Made by a program: the position numbers and the translations under genes
Notes under the pieces: generated by a model
Database searches by the model: none
Told to the model about the DNA's origin: nothing
Seen by the model: the letters and a program-made list of their open reading frames with translations, nothing else
NCBI GenBank assembly: GCA_958450365.1
Contig: CAUEEP010000861.1
Location: forward strand, 62,001-126,000
Origin: Mesorhabditis belari
Lineage: Eukaryota; Nematoda; Chromadorea; Rhabditida; Rhabditidae
Direction: 5' to 3'
Length of the DNA: 64,000 bases
In this document: positions 12,040 to 25,200 of the stretch, one piece after another
Numbering within the stretch: position 1 is the first letter of the stretch
How the letters are laid out: each line of letters opens with the position of its first letter

Positions 12040-13922
12040 GTTATAGTTTTGTTTCTCTTTGGTCAAATTCGTTGTCGAGCTTTTGTTTTGAAAACGATTG
12101 TCCAATATTTCCTCTGTTTGAAATAAATTGTTAAATCAACTTTGTCAACTACTCAAATTGTATCATCAACATCAAGGATATCAAGGAAACACATACGTAG
12201 ACAACACACTTGCGGTAATTTCAAAATTTTACAAGGAAAGCCGTTAACTTGTTTAGTTGTTAAAAAATGGGGAATTTTCGGTTATTGAAATCGATCTAAA
12301 GCTAAAGATAAATTCTCGTAGAGCTCCCTTGAAATAAAGTAATGCTTTTAGGTTCAACAAGTGGAATTTAGTATGAAAAAGGCGAGAACGCTTCTTTTTG
12401 AGAATGCTTTTATACATTTTAGACTACATTATTGATATACTAAACAATCAAATGATTCAGGGAATCTCATAGAAAGAGATGAACAGTTTGGAGTTCCCGG
12501 ATTGGCTCCAAATCGGCTCCGTTTCATGAACACTGAAAAGCTTACCCCGGTAAACATCGGCCCGTAGAGCTCCCATGTGTGAGTAACGAGCGAGCGCTCG
12601 GTAACATACAAGCCATACGAATATTGAGTCACTACAAATAGTCCTGGAGTTCGTTTAGATTGAACTTTCAAGTTTAATTACCCCATAAAATAATCGAACT
12701 AGCGACAGCTGTGAGAATCTCTTTGAAATATTGAACCCGCTGAGATGTGCAGTGATATTTCAGAGATGGGAGAATCTGAAGGGTAAATCAAACATTCAAA
12801 AATACAAGCAGCTTAATAAACCCACCATTTTTAAATCATAATTTTAAATCATCAAAAATTTTCAAATCTATAAAATTTTGCTTTAAAGAAAATAAATCTA
12901 ACTTTTCTTGAGCTCACTTTTATTGCGATTACTTTTTTTGAACTTTCAAATCTTTCTAATCACCTGTTTTACTTTCGTTTGATGTAATTGAAAATGTTCA
13001 TTTCATTAAAAAGTAGAAAAGACGCTAAATGGTACCTGGTTGTTGTCTGGGAAACTTGTTTCTTCAAAAATGAGTATGCTTTTTCGGTAAATTGATGGTT
13101 TAGAAACCTTTATGAAATGATTAAATGGGGTTGTGAATGAAGATCTTAGCTTATTTTGGCACAAAATATCATAATGGATCTAGTAGAAAAAGTAAATACT
13201 TCAAAGTATTGGTTGTTTTTGTTTGAGAAGAAACCTAAAACTAAAACAAACAGCTTAACGATGATCAAACTCTAAAGTTGCCAAGTTTAGCCTGCCAATG
13301 ATTCGTGCTCCAAAACTGAAACAACTCCTTTCTTGCACACTCAATTTTTAGCCATGATGTTTATTGGCAAAATCATATTTGTTTGCTTTTTGCTTAGAAA
13401 GGTCTAAAGTTTTGGCATGAAACGAGACGAAGAGAGACTCCTCACGATTCTCATGATTCATTTTGCCGACTATCAGCTTGCTTTTTGCTCTCACTTTTCT
13501 AGCATCAATAAATATATACAGTTTTCTTATGAAAGAGTTTGATAGTATTCATTAAATTGAATTTTTACTCTTTTCTGAAAATTCTGAAAAGCTTTTAAAG
13601 ATTTGCTTCACTCTAATCGCATGTATCATAAAATTTCCAAGACTAAGATGGAACTTTGCTCCAAAATTTCCAAGACTAAAACAAAATTGTGTATTCCTAT
13701 TTACTACGAAATTTTCCATGATCCTTTCTTGAACTGTTCAAGTGTTCAGCAACAGTTTTGGTAACTTTTTATTGCGATTTATTTGAGAAAAGGAGTCTTC
13801 AGAATGCGCTAAAGTTTAACGAGACATTTCCATTTCCCTCCTACATTTTACGATTCTAGCTTTACCGCTATTGATTGTATCAAAAATTTGTTGTCTCTGG
13901 TCCTCATTTTTATGACCGTAAA
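12040..13922. other. Intergenic, no gene seen
   Basis: AT-rich DNA with no spliced gene model, recognisable domain or strong repeat. A minus-strand frame at 12671-12429 has no recognisable features. Confidence 0.35.
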
Positions 13923-14120
13923 ATGGAGTGCATCCGAATTCGTCTTTCCCTTTCACTCCTTTTCAATTTCCTTTTTTCTTTCCAAAACCTTATCTGTAAA
14001 TTCCCGTCGCCAGTTGCTGCTATCGATGGAAAAGAAAATGGGGGAAAGGCTTCAAATCGGGGCAAACAATACGATGAAACATCTCCATCTTTTGAGGCGT
14101 TTTCTTTGCCAAAAATTTAA
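13923..14120 (+). CDS. Possible short secreted peptide (65 aa)
   Basis: An uninterrupted frame starts MECIRIRLSLSLLFNFLFSF, a plausible signal peptide with a long hydrophobic core, followed by a charged tail rich in G, K, S and E and ending FEAFSLPKI. It is single-exon, lies in otherwise gene-poor DNA and overlaps another open frame of similar length. I do not recognise it, and it may be chance. Confidence 0.25.
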   Translation: MECIRIRLSLSLLFNFLFSFQNLICKFPSPVAAIDGKENGGKASNRGKQYDETSPSFEAFSLPKI

Positions 14121-14589
14121 TACCAATGACTAGTTTGGAGAAGCCTACGCAGTTTGCTGATGAATCAAATGAAATTGATTGCTTAACTTTTTAATATTTC
14201 ATTGTTTTGTTGTTTTGAAAACGAGTTTGAGTTTAACAAGAAGTCTATCTGTTTGAGCTTTATTGGCGATCGATTCCAGATTGATTGTTCTGATTGTTTT
14301 TATAGTTGGGGATATAGTGTACCATTGTTTTAAGAAGTTTTGCTATTTCTATAACTCAAATTCTGAAACCTTTCACTACTCGTTGTTTTTATTTCAATTT
14401 TGATTTCAGTTTTTTTATTTCAGGTATTCAAAAGTCAGTCAAAAGTTCAAAAGTCTTTACTGTTCCAGTAAAGATATGAATTAATAAATGAGCTGAGTTT
14501 TAAAATAGGAGTATAATTGAACCAGCCAAAAAGACCCCGCCTAATGGTGGATTTTTCTGGCTGGGTGTTTTAGGGCTAACGCATAGTAT

Positions 14590-15210
14590 GATCTCTCAAA
14601 TTGAAGGGACCCATACTCTTCCCTCCTGCGCCCCTCCCCTCCCGCGCGCCCTCCGAGACCCCTGTAACAATATTGGTCACAATCTCTTAATCCTTCAAAG
14701 CAATATCGGAACCAACCCTGATACTCTCTTAAGAACCACCTCGGCCCGCCAAGTGGTGCTTTTATACTGGGACGCTTGGCGCGACCAACGTCGCACCTCG
14801 CGCCCCTCCGAGAGCCCTGTAACAATACCTTTGCTGCGAAGCAACTCAAATTTGCAAACTTCAACTTCATGCTTGAAAACATTCAAAGCATTAAAAGTTT
14901 GGAACGCACGGAAATCGAACCCGACACCCCCTTAGAGCAGTCGTTTTGTAGACGGGACGCTAACCACCACGACCACGCAATCCCCGCCCCCTCCTGGGGC
15001 CGCTAAAGGTAAAAAGGCGTGGCTAAGTCATTTTTCCGATTTTTTACAGGTTTTTGATGAAAAACTTGTTTTGACCAAAAAGTATGTACCTATTCATTCT
15101 TAATTCCCTATCGATCAAAAAAGTTTATCGAAATCGGTTTACGGGGAGCCGGGATCCAGAGTGTGACGGACGGACTGACACTTCTCTTTTATATATAGTA
15201 GATAGCTTTA
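14590..15210 (-). repeat. GC-rich tRNA-related composite repeat
   Basis: This GC-rich island stands out from its AT-rich surroundings. On the minus strand 14990-14905 resembles a tRNA: GTGGTTAGCGTCCCGTC as box A and GGGTTCGATTTCC as box B. A plus-strand SINE-type tail (GACGGACGGACTGACACTTC, then TATATAGTAGATAG) ends the block at about 15167-15208. A segment with CCTGTAACAATA is repeated at about 14650 and 14808. The long frames on both strands here follow from base composition and are not taken as genes. Confidence 0.45.
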
Positions 15211-16268
15211 CCCCTTTACTAAACCAGAAACCAGCAATACCAGTCTGATTTAGGCAATTTGAACTTTTGAATACACTAGAATCGAAAAAAGGAATAGAAA
15301 AGAAAAAAAGAATAAAAGAAAAAAAAAGAAATGGAAAATTTCCTCAATTTCTTGCTTTAATTTCAAATTTGATTGCATGGTAGAAGATTTCTGATAAAAT
15401 CCTATTCTTGATTAGCCTAACAACTATCACTGGACGATTCAATTAAAGCTTTGCATCTAAAAATCTAGTTCCAAATTTCTATGCTTCCATCCTTGGTGAA
15501 TTCATCAACGCTTCATGATATCGATTTTTTTTCCAATTCGCTGCCAATTTCCCCACCTTCCAACTGGTCACCCCAATAAATTGTTTAAAAGCAGCCATTT
15601 TTCTCGGCTTTTCTCACTTTTCACCCTATCGATAATGGTTTCTTTTTTCTCTTGATTCGACCATTTATCATATTTATTCGTTGTGGCATTGTGAGACTGC
15701 GAAAAGAGAAAAAGGGAAGACTTTTTCTTTATCGAAGTTTTAGACAGTTTTTTCTTTTCCCTTTCTCCAATATTGCAACAACCATTTTTTCAGAGCAATA
15801 GATTTATTGCATTGGGCTTCAAATAGATACTTTCTTTCTGTTAAAATAAATTTCTATTCTTCTTCTTTCTCTCTTTCTGGATTTCTGAATCTTTCAACTG
15901 TTTTGTTATAGATTTATCTGTCAACCTTTACTTCAACTTTGTTGAGCCTTTTTTTGACAAAGTTTATGAAGCCTTTTAAAATTGATTCTTCAAATCTTTA
16001 ACTTTCTTCAAATTGATTCTTCAAATCTTAACTTCAAAGCGAACTTCATGATTTACATGAAGCTCGCTTTGAAGTTACATGTTGAAGTTACATTTAGATG
16101 TTTTTCACTTTGTAGTTTAAACTAATAGAGAGTTTGACCAATTTGTTTGACTATTTTAATCAAAACCAATATAATCAATCAATTGACCATTTTAATCAAT
16201 CAATTGACTATTTTAATTACTCGATTGATCATATTAATCAATCAATAATGTAGATGGACTAATTGGAA
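15211..16268. promoter_or_regulatory. Upstream region of the large gene
   Basis: AT-rich DNA with purine runs (about 15290-15340), a 21-nt-arm hairpin at 16030-16076, and tandem CAATCAATTGACCATTTTAA-type repeats of about 25 bp from about 16165 to 16248 just before the start codon. It presumably contains the promoter. No defined motif was recognised. Confidence 0.3.
16030..16076. repeat. Hairpin with 21-nt arms, one mismatch
   Basis: AACTTCAAAGCGAACTTCATG at the left pairs with CATGAAGCTCGCTTTGAAGTT at the right across a 5-nt loop ATTTA, with a single mismatch. It lies about 190 bp upstream of the start codon of the large gene. Confidence 0.8.
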
Positions 16269-19200
16269 ATGGTGGAAAGACGTGAAAGTCTCAAACTAAC
16301 GAGTAAATTCATCGGCGAAGCTCTGGGCGATACTCTGCCAAATGTGAGGACTGTGTTTGCGGGAGGGTCTCGTGGTAAGTAATGCAATTTCATTGAAATT
16401 CTTGAAAAAATAGAAACACGCCCTTTCATTTGACTCCATTTATCATGTGGTATTACTGCACAAGAATTAGAACTCCAGAAGCATTTTGGAAAGAGTTAAT
16501 GCCAAAAATCTACGACTAAGCAAAGACTAAGGCATAAATTCATCATATTTCATTTTCGTGTTTAAAAGTTTCTTTATTGAATCATACAACATTATTTTCA
16601 TGCTCAAAAACTGATTATTGAATCAATTTTAGATTCAATTCAACGAGAATCACGAGTGGTCCTTCTGCTTGGAGCCTCGAACACGAAAAAATGCGCGCTC
16701 GTCGATTTCATGTGCAACTATTTTTATGGAGTGAATCTCGAATCCGATGAACGTTTTCATATCGCAAATGAGGTACAAAGAATTTCGCAAACATTTACAG
16801 TGTTTTGACTTAGAAGTTTGAAGCCTCAACCCCGTCACGATCGATCACAACTTATGTATTCAACGATGCGCAAACAAGTTTTCGACCGATTGTCATTGAT
16901 ACTCCAGGTGTTGGCAAAGAAGAGTGGGTTATAGCTCTAAAGTTCTGAAGTTCTGAAAATTGCAAGCATCAAGCATCTAATAGAAGAGCCGACTCTTCTA
17001 TTTTTCAATGTCGCTTTAAAATTTTTTTTCGTGCCCTAGCTACAGTACAGGGTGGCCGAAAAGTTTTGTTATTTTTGAAAGCGACGCCGCTAAATTCTGG
17101 TTCAGAAAAATCAAAGGAGAAGTGAAAACAATAGTAAAATAGTATTTAACAATAGTATTTACTATTAAAAATAGTATTTTTTATTAAAATCAAGTCTTTT
17201 TCATAAAGATTCATCAAAAATACGGGTTTTATTATTCTTTCAAGCAAAGCTCTCTGTTCTCCAGGCTGGTCGCCGATCAAGCTGATAAATCCAGTGATTA
17301 AAAAGGCTGGAAGACAAATAAAGCTTATCTAGGTTTATATTTAAAAAGAGGAGATATTTTTCTTTAAAACTAGCTGCTCTACAACTAAATTCAACTAGGA
17401 ATAATAAAACTACAATCATTTTGCAAATTTCAAAATCAAAAAATTTCGAAATTAGAATTGCGAGCTTCTGGTCCTTTATTGAAACCGTTAAGAGAGTCTA
17501 AATTTTTCTCAAAACTTGATTTCATATAATAAAAATAGTTAACTTTTCTAAAAATTAAGTTATCTCTTTGATCTTTTGTCAATTGAACTTTATGGCGCTT
17601 CTTTTAAAAGTACTTTCCGAACTTTCCGGCCACCCCGTATATCCAAAGTTTCAAGAGCTCAAAATAGGTGTTTTTGTTGGATTTTCATTTGGTTTTCGAC
17701 GTCATTAAGCTTTTTTAGTATATAACTATTATTTAAAGCCTTTTAAAGCCTTTAAAAAGTTGAGTATTTTTTTATTCGAGAGTTGGCAAATCTGAAAAAA
17801 TGAAAAACTTCGTCAAAAGGGAAGAGCTTGAAGAGCTCAAATAGAATAAATATGGTAGTTTACAATTCTAAATTTCTACTTATGGATAATCTCAATAAAA
17901 GATTGATTTTTCGGGATTTCAGATGTGAAAAAGAGATCCACGATCTTTTCCAAGCGTGGCTTTCCCTCAATCAACATCATCGAATCGACGTTGTCGGTGT
18001 GGTTCTTTCATCGCAATGTCGAATGACGAGCGCTGAAGAGAATGAACTCGTCAAAGTAAAGGATATGCGTTTTTCTTTTTCAAAATCAATTCAGGTACTC
18101 GATTACATTCCTGAGCATATGAAGAAAAACATTGTGCTTCTCATTAGCGACTCTGACGGTTCACCAATCAATATCGCTGTTTTGCGCCGCTTGAAATTGC
18201 ATGGACATCCCGAATACAAGTTCAATACGGAATGCATGTTTGAGAGAAAACAAGGTGGGGTCTAAGACTTTGAATAGTTGAAAATTGGAATTAAAAACTG
18301 GCTTAGAGGTCTTTCTACAGGATGATCGCGAATTCTGGCGATCCTTTTTTGGAAAAGCTGCTGGCAAACATCTGATTTTTCACCAAATTGTTAAGTGTTA
18401 AATAGAGAATTGTAGCCTATAATCTTGGCATCATTTAGCTACAAAGAACTTTCCTATTGGATTTATACAACTCATTTTACAAGCTCTCGAATGGGTTCAA
18501 GTCGTCCTTTATTGTGTATTGTGTGTATAAAAAGGGCCAAAAATGGTAGCTCGCCGGAGAGAGGCTGCCTTGAGCTCATTCGAGCTTGTAAAATGAGTTG
18601 TATAGTTCCAATCAGGAACTTCTTTGTAGATAAATGATGCCAAAATGAAGGGCTTTATTTTTCTATATAACACTTGGCATTTTGGTAATAAGTCAGGCGT
18701 TTGGTAGTAACTTTTCCAAAAAAGGTGTCGCCATAATTCGCGGTCACTTTGTATAAATTAAAACAATTTGTTGCTACTCAAACTTTGGCATTGATAGTGA
18801 GCTTGGGCTACTTAAAGCACAAACATCAACCCGGCAGAAACTGATAAAGTTGATAGTTTACTTTGGTTTCTTGTGGATTAGGAAACTCTAGGAAAGTCTA
18901 GGAAACTACTCAGTCAGTGTTTTGATTTAAAATTAACTTTTCCAGATGACTCTTTGAAAGAATATCTTCGTGAGAACTACTGGAAAATGAGTGAAAAGAA
19001 CTTCTCGGCACTCTTCGAACAAGCTGAACGCCTTGAACCAAAAACGATTTCCGGATTACCGCACGATGATCGAGGCTTCTCGCCCGGAGTCCAACGAAGA
19101 GGTCTCAGCGATGCGACGATTACAACAACAACTGAAACAGTGACTACTAGAAAGATCATGCACGATACAAGCTCTTCCAACTCTGTGTATGAATATTCGG

Positions 19201-22200
19201 GCGGTAGTTTGGGGAGATCGTTACAGAGACCAAGCGGTTTTCCGCCACCACCTCCATCAGACAGCGACGGACCATCACCTCCACCAATCACCACTTTACC
19301 AACTGCGGCTCCGATCACGATCACCCCACCGACACCGACCATTCATGTACCAGCTGTGCCGCCAGCTCCACCAGGTGTTTTTTAGAACTGATAAGTTAAA
19401 CCATAAGCTAGCTGATGTACCGTATTTATTCTAATATTAGGTTGGCCCATAAGTCTTTCAACACTTTTTTTTACACAACACTAGCGTTTATAAATGACCA
19501 ATCTACCAAGTAACCTACAATTGGCTCTAAATAGAAAATGTTTCTTATTTATTCTCTATCATTTTCTATCTTTTTAAAACAATTTTGGTCCTTATCCAAG
19601 AAAATTAGAGTGCAAATAGTCGTTTCTCGTAAAATTACTACTACTACTACTAAATTACTTAAAGCTTAAAGCTTACTGACTCTACAAAAAAATCGGCTGA
19701 ACAGATTATCCTGTAAATTTGGCTATATACCCAACTTTTTACGCTCTATCTTTTATTTATTGACACCAAGACAGGTTCCTGTAGACTAAAGCGCCTAGAT
19801 TGCCTACGTCTTCAAGTTGTCGCTTTTTTTGACCACTCGACTTTGCACCCCCATTAAAAAATCATAGACAAAACATTTTCATAAGATGCGAACGTTATTT
19901 TGTAGAAAAATAGTAGACCTTCCTAATGGAGCCAATTGTAGGTCAATGGATGAATTTGTCAGTTATAAACGCTAGTAGAAAAAGACTAAAGACTTATGGG
20001 CTAATCTAATAGAAGACCACCCCCTAACTCCTCAAAATCGGAACTTTTCAGGACTTCTTTTTAGTTAAATTTATAGATCTGGCTTTAGATAGATGTATTT
20101 TAGCTTTAGCAGTAAAATTGGAAACGTAGTTTTTGGAAAAAAATTTTATGTGGTTCTCCAAATGGATTTTTTTGGGAGATTTTCTAGGCGCTCTAGGTAG
20201 GGAAATAATTTCACTTTTAAACCAGTTTTTGGCATGTTTTGGGTTAATGGCTATCGTTTAAAATAGTTTTTAGCAATTAAAAAATTTTTGATTTATGTAG
20301 GAGACCCTTACCTACTTTCCGGTCGACCGATTTTGGGGGGGGGGTTGAAAAATAGAAGACTATGGTCTTCTATTAGAATAAATATGGTAAGCCTAGTTAG
20401 AGTCAGTCTTATCAAGCTTAATTTGTAATAACTTTATTCACTAGGATTTATGATCTGTTTAAATGAGCTATTCCAGGTCCACCGCCTCCGCCACCCCCAC
20501 CGCCTCGTCCTCCACCACCACCCCAAACAGCCAAAGAACCCTATCTACCGTATGCCGACGATGCTCCCGAACCAAAACGTGAGCGCTCACACTCAGGAAA
20601 CAGCCATTATTCAAATGTTTACTCGGAATCTGGGTCAACTATGACAAAAAATATCACATATTCTGCGGAAACCTATGGAACGAATACTTTGAATGTGCAA
20701 ACGCAAGAGATCATCAGTCCACCTGTTACTCTACCCACTCATAATGAACCAAGTCCTCCAGGCTCAGGTCCACCAACTCCACCGAAAGCCGCTAAAGAGT
20801 CAGCTAGAGAAGCTTTTGGAATGAGGTTCGTTTTTTCAGAGATTAAAGCAATGTTTCAATTAGTCCGACCACTCCGAGTCCTACAAGAAGAACCTCACCA
20901 TATTCTCCATCGTTGACGAACATGTTGCAAACGGAGAAAGAAGAACATGAGAGGAGCTTAAGGGCTTCTAAAGATGAGGTATGTTATTAGATGTTATTAG
21001 ATAGATTCAGCTGAATACCTTGACCTTAAAACCAAGGTAGAATGTAGAATCATATTCACATTGTATTATAATTGCCAATACAAGCGAAAGGTTTGCTCTC
21101 AAGCTGAAATTTGAACCATTCTGACATTCAAATTAGCTTACTCAATAGTTTTAAACATTAACTTTTCAGCTTTTCCACTCTTCTCAAGTCTCCCATCACA
21201 CAACTGGCTCAAGGCACTCGATTCATCACACCGGCTATGAAGATCAACGACATTTTATGAGGTAAACGCGTCAAAACAGTAATTTTTAATATTCAAATCT
21301 TGGATGAGTCTAACCTAGTTGTAAGTTACAATTCTATCACTTGCAATTGCAATAAGTTCAGCAAAGGTCTATAAAAATTTGCATAGCTACAATGGCTCTA
21401 TAAACGCATTGTATTCCCGTAAAGCTTGTTGCTTCTAGAACTTTTTGTTTTTAGCTTGAAATTTTAAAGGGTAAAGAAAAAGAGAGCAAATTTTGTTTGA
21501 GATATGCAAAGTTCAAGTCTTAGGAATTTTTACTTAGCTTACCAAAAGTTCCTGAGAAATTCCCCCTTTCTGATTCATTGCTTTTTGTTCCGCTAGGCTG
21601 ATTCAGGAATTGTTTGCCAAGTAAAGGGGCGAGTTATCTCTTTGTGTACACATCGATGTAATCGATTTCGGAATGACAAAGAGAACTAGAAGAATCGCAG
21701 CGAAATTGTGCTAAGTTTAGGATGATAGTTGACTACAGTAATTGGGGTTCTATTCAACTATACCCCCACAAAAGCTGCAAATTTAAATAAAGCTCCACAA
21801 AAAGGAAAGAAAATTCAAAAGACATGTGGAAAAGGTTGAAATCAAGTCAAAAGTGAAACCAAATGGCGACCTTCGTTGGCAATATCAGATGCTTAGAGCT
21901 ATTGTTGTTTGTTTGGTCCTTTATTCCAGTGCATGATCTATTTATCACATAGGATTGGCTGGCAGACTGGTTAGATAACCGGTTATTCAATCGTTTAAGG
22001 CAGATTCAATTGAAGAAGGAAAAAATGGAAGAAAGGATCCGACTTTTCTATCAGAAAGCTGGAATGCTTTTCGTTCCTTGTTTTATTTCAATTGATGCCT
22101 TGCAGCTTTTGTGGGGTATAATTTAATAGAATCGTAATTTTATAGTTTTGCCAACATTCTGTGCTACAAACGCAGCTTTTCTGGTGCACTCAATGTAAAT

Positions 22201-25200
22201 TTAAAGAGTTTAGTGCATCGACTAGGATATGTTTACAATTTTAACCTCAAGAACCTCAAGAAACCGCCTAAAAAATTCTTCAACTCTTCAACTTGAAAGG
22301 ATTTTGAATTAAACGTTTCCTTGTCTAAAGCTAAACCTGTTAAAATGGTTCCTTTTTTCTCCGCTCAAAAATCAAACGATATTCCGCCTAATGTACAAAG
22401 CTTTAATCTCAAAACATTTACGAGAATCACAAAAAGTACTTTGCGTACACGGAAGATTGTGGGACATTTGTGACCTGCCCCACCCCTTTGCCATTGGCAA
22501 TCCAATTTAATTTAAGCCGTCCAATTTAAATAATTTTTGTACCAATCGACAGAGAAAGACTTGGCGCATCTAATGATACCAAGAAGGTTTGAATTGAACA
22601 GTCCAAAGCTAAGAGATTTGCGCTCAAAATTAGAGGGGAGGGGCGGGCTCAATGGCAAGAGGGGCGGGCGCGTATAAAATGTCCGATAATCTACACGGAA
22701 TGTAAGCAATCGATACCTAGTAAACGGCTCTTTTGCACAAACAGCCAAAAAGGCAATTCTTATTTCAGATCTGAGGGTGGTAGTGAGTCAAGCAGCCGGG
22801 CGACCGTTATCGCTCAAAGTGCCTCTCCTCACCACACAACAAATAGCTCTTTGCAAGAAAGAGGTGAGGAACAGTGATAGCAAACCTTTTCTTTCCCTTT
22901 TCTTAACTTTTTCTTTTCTTCTTTTTGTTATCAATGCGTTATGACCAGTCTTTGAACATTCAAATTTTTTAAAGCCTAGATCCAAACCTTTTCAATTTTT
23001 CTTAATTTTAACTGACTCCTTTTCCAACAATCGATAATTTATTGATAAGAATCTTAGTAAACAAAGCATAACAGAGCTTTTTAAAACCGAGTTTTTTAAA
23101 ACAGAGCTTTTGACATCTTTGTCCTTGTTATTCTTGTTAGAATTTATTGAAATCATTGTTGAATGCCTTTCTGCATTACCTTCGTCTAATTTCCAGTTTG
23201 CACTTTGATTTAAACCGGAAATAAGCTGGAAATCCAGTTTCGATTCTCAAGTTTCAGTGATGAGTGAGAGTGCCCTTCAACACCTCAATTTCCCATCTCC
23301 ACCCGCTCCAAGTTACTCCCGAAGAGTCGAAGAGTTACCTCATGGAAAGACCGTGATTGAGGAAGAGGTTTGAATCATTTCTGTTTACTCAATATCCAAC
23401 AAATAGCTGGACTCACAGTCAGGAACATTAGCTTACTACAAGTCGTAACAACGAATGGTAAAATACAGGGTGCCCAGAAATAACCCGGACAAATCCTTTT
23501 GATCTTCACATAGACTAAATAAAAATGCTTTTAAAAATGGTTAATTATGCACTCATAGCAACTCAAATTCAAAAGATTTTGGTCCTAGGCCGTTTCTGTA
23601 AGTTGTAGAAGTTGAAAGAAGCAGCCAAACCCTCTGAAGCCACTGTTCTTTTTGCACAAACGCGGTTCGTTCTCATTGATTTTCAATAAAATAACTTATT
23701 TTTGAATCTGAATATCCAAATTTTAACTTATCTTTTATGTAAGACCATTTTTGCCATCAGAAATTCCTCTAGAACCGATTTTCAACCATAATTTTCACAT
23801 GAAAAATAACAGACTTTTATTTTGGTCCGAGAAACTGTGGTTTTATAGCTAACAAGCACAAACATTCTTTTTCTAATAAGAAAAAGTTTAAATATTTTCG
23901 TCAAAATTCTTAAAATTTGATTCTACATTGGCATGTTGAGAACGAACCGCGTTTGTGCAAAAAGAACAGTGGCTTCAGAGGGTTTGGCTGCTTCTTTCAA
24001 CTCCTACAGCTTATAGAAACGGCCTAGGACCAAAATGTTTTGAATTTGAGTTGCTATGAGTGCATAGTTAACAATTTTTAAAAGCATTTTTATTTATTTT
24101 AGTCAAGATCGAATCAAAAAGGTTTGTCCGGGTTATTTCTGGTCACCCTGTAAAAAGGTCTAGAACAAGACAGCTGATGATTAAGGTGATTCCGACGAGC
24201 ACCGGTTACTCATCGACTGTTAAAAAGACGACAACTCTCGAATTTGGACAGGGGGTAACCAGCGTTCAATTTGCTAACATTTAAATTTGTAATTGTAATC
24301 GTTTAGACAAATGTTCAAAATGCTCTCGACCTCCTCGACCGCTACACACCAATTCCACCAAAATACGAGGAACCACCATCAAATCTTTCCTCGAAATATG
24401 AGAATATTGGATATGGAGCAACTCCAAGTGGTGGAAATGCAAGATACAGTGAGAATATTGGATATGGAGCAACTCCAAGTGGTGGAAATGCAAGATACAG
24501 TGAGAATATTGGATATGGAGCAACTCCAAGTGGTGGAAATGCAAGATACAGTGAGAATATTGGATATGGAGCAACTCCAAGTGGTGGAAATGCAAGATAC
24601 AGTGAACAGTCGGAAAATTTACTTGACTTCTTCATTTGAAACTTTAGAACCGTGACCTCGGGCCGTTTACCCCATCATCCATCGGATGAGTCGTCAAATC
24701 GGAGCCTTTCGCCGATGAATACTGGCACTGTTAGGTAAAAAAATCTAAAAATTTAACGATGACAAATGCAAAACGAAATCATTTCGTACTTCCTAGCTTT
24801 ATATATCGACATTGAGCAAGATTTCAGATACACTTATAACGAGGGAACACGCCATTACGATGCTTACGTCCTGAGCCAAGGAAGCAGCTCGGATACTGGA
24901 GCTGAGGTAATACAGATAAAAGCATTGCTAACAATAAGTATTCCATAATGTGTGCCATTGTCAACTTGTGGCTAAAACTTTAAATTTTCTAGAGAGGGAA
25001 TCTGGTGTCTATGCTTATGGAACGTTACCTGAGCTGTCGAACACAAAGATCCACCATCCGCAGCCGATTGCTGGAGGTGCTGTACCGCAGAGACCGATCA
25101 AGGTATAGAATTAAACTCTCCGATAAATTAGATAACATTACCTAATATCAAATTGAAATCTTGAGTTAAATGAACTCCCAGAACATGGGGGTGTTTTCAC

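Noticed and set aside
14541..15006. Several overlapping long frames on both strands in the GC-rich block
   Set aside because: They arise from high GC and few stops, none has a recognisable domain, and the block has tRNA-like and repeat signatures.
24281..24635. Minus-strand frames with HFHHLELLHIQYSH-type repeats
   Set aside because: These are the antisense of the fourfold 51-bp coding repeat in exon 13 of the large gene.
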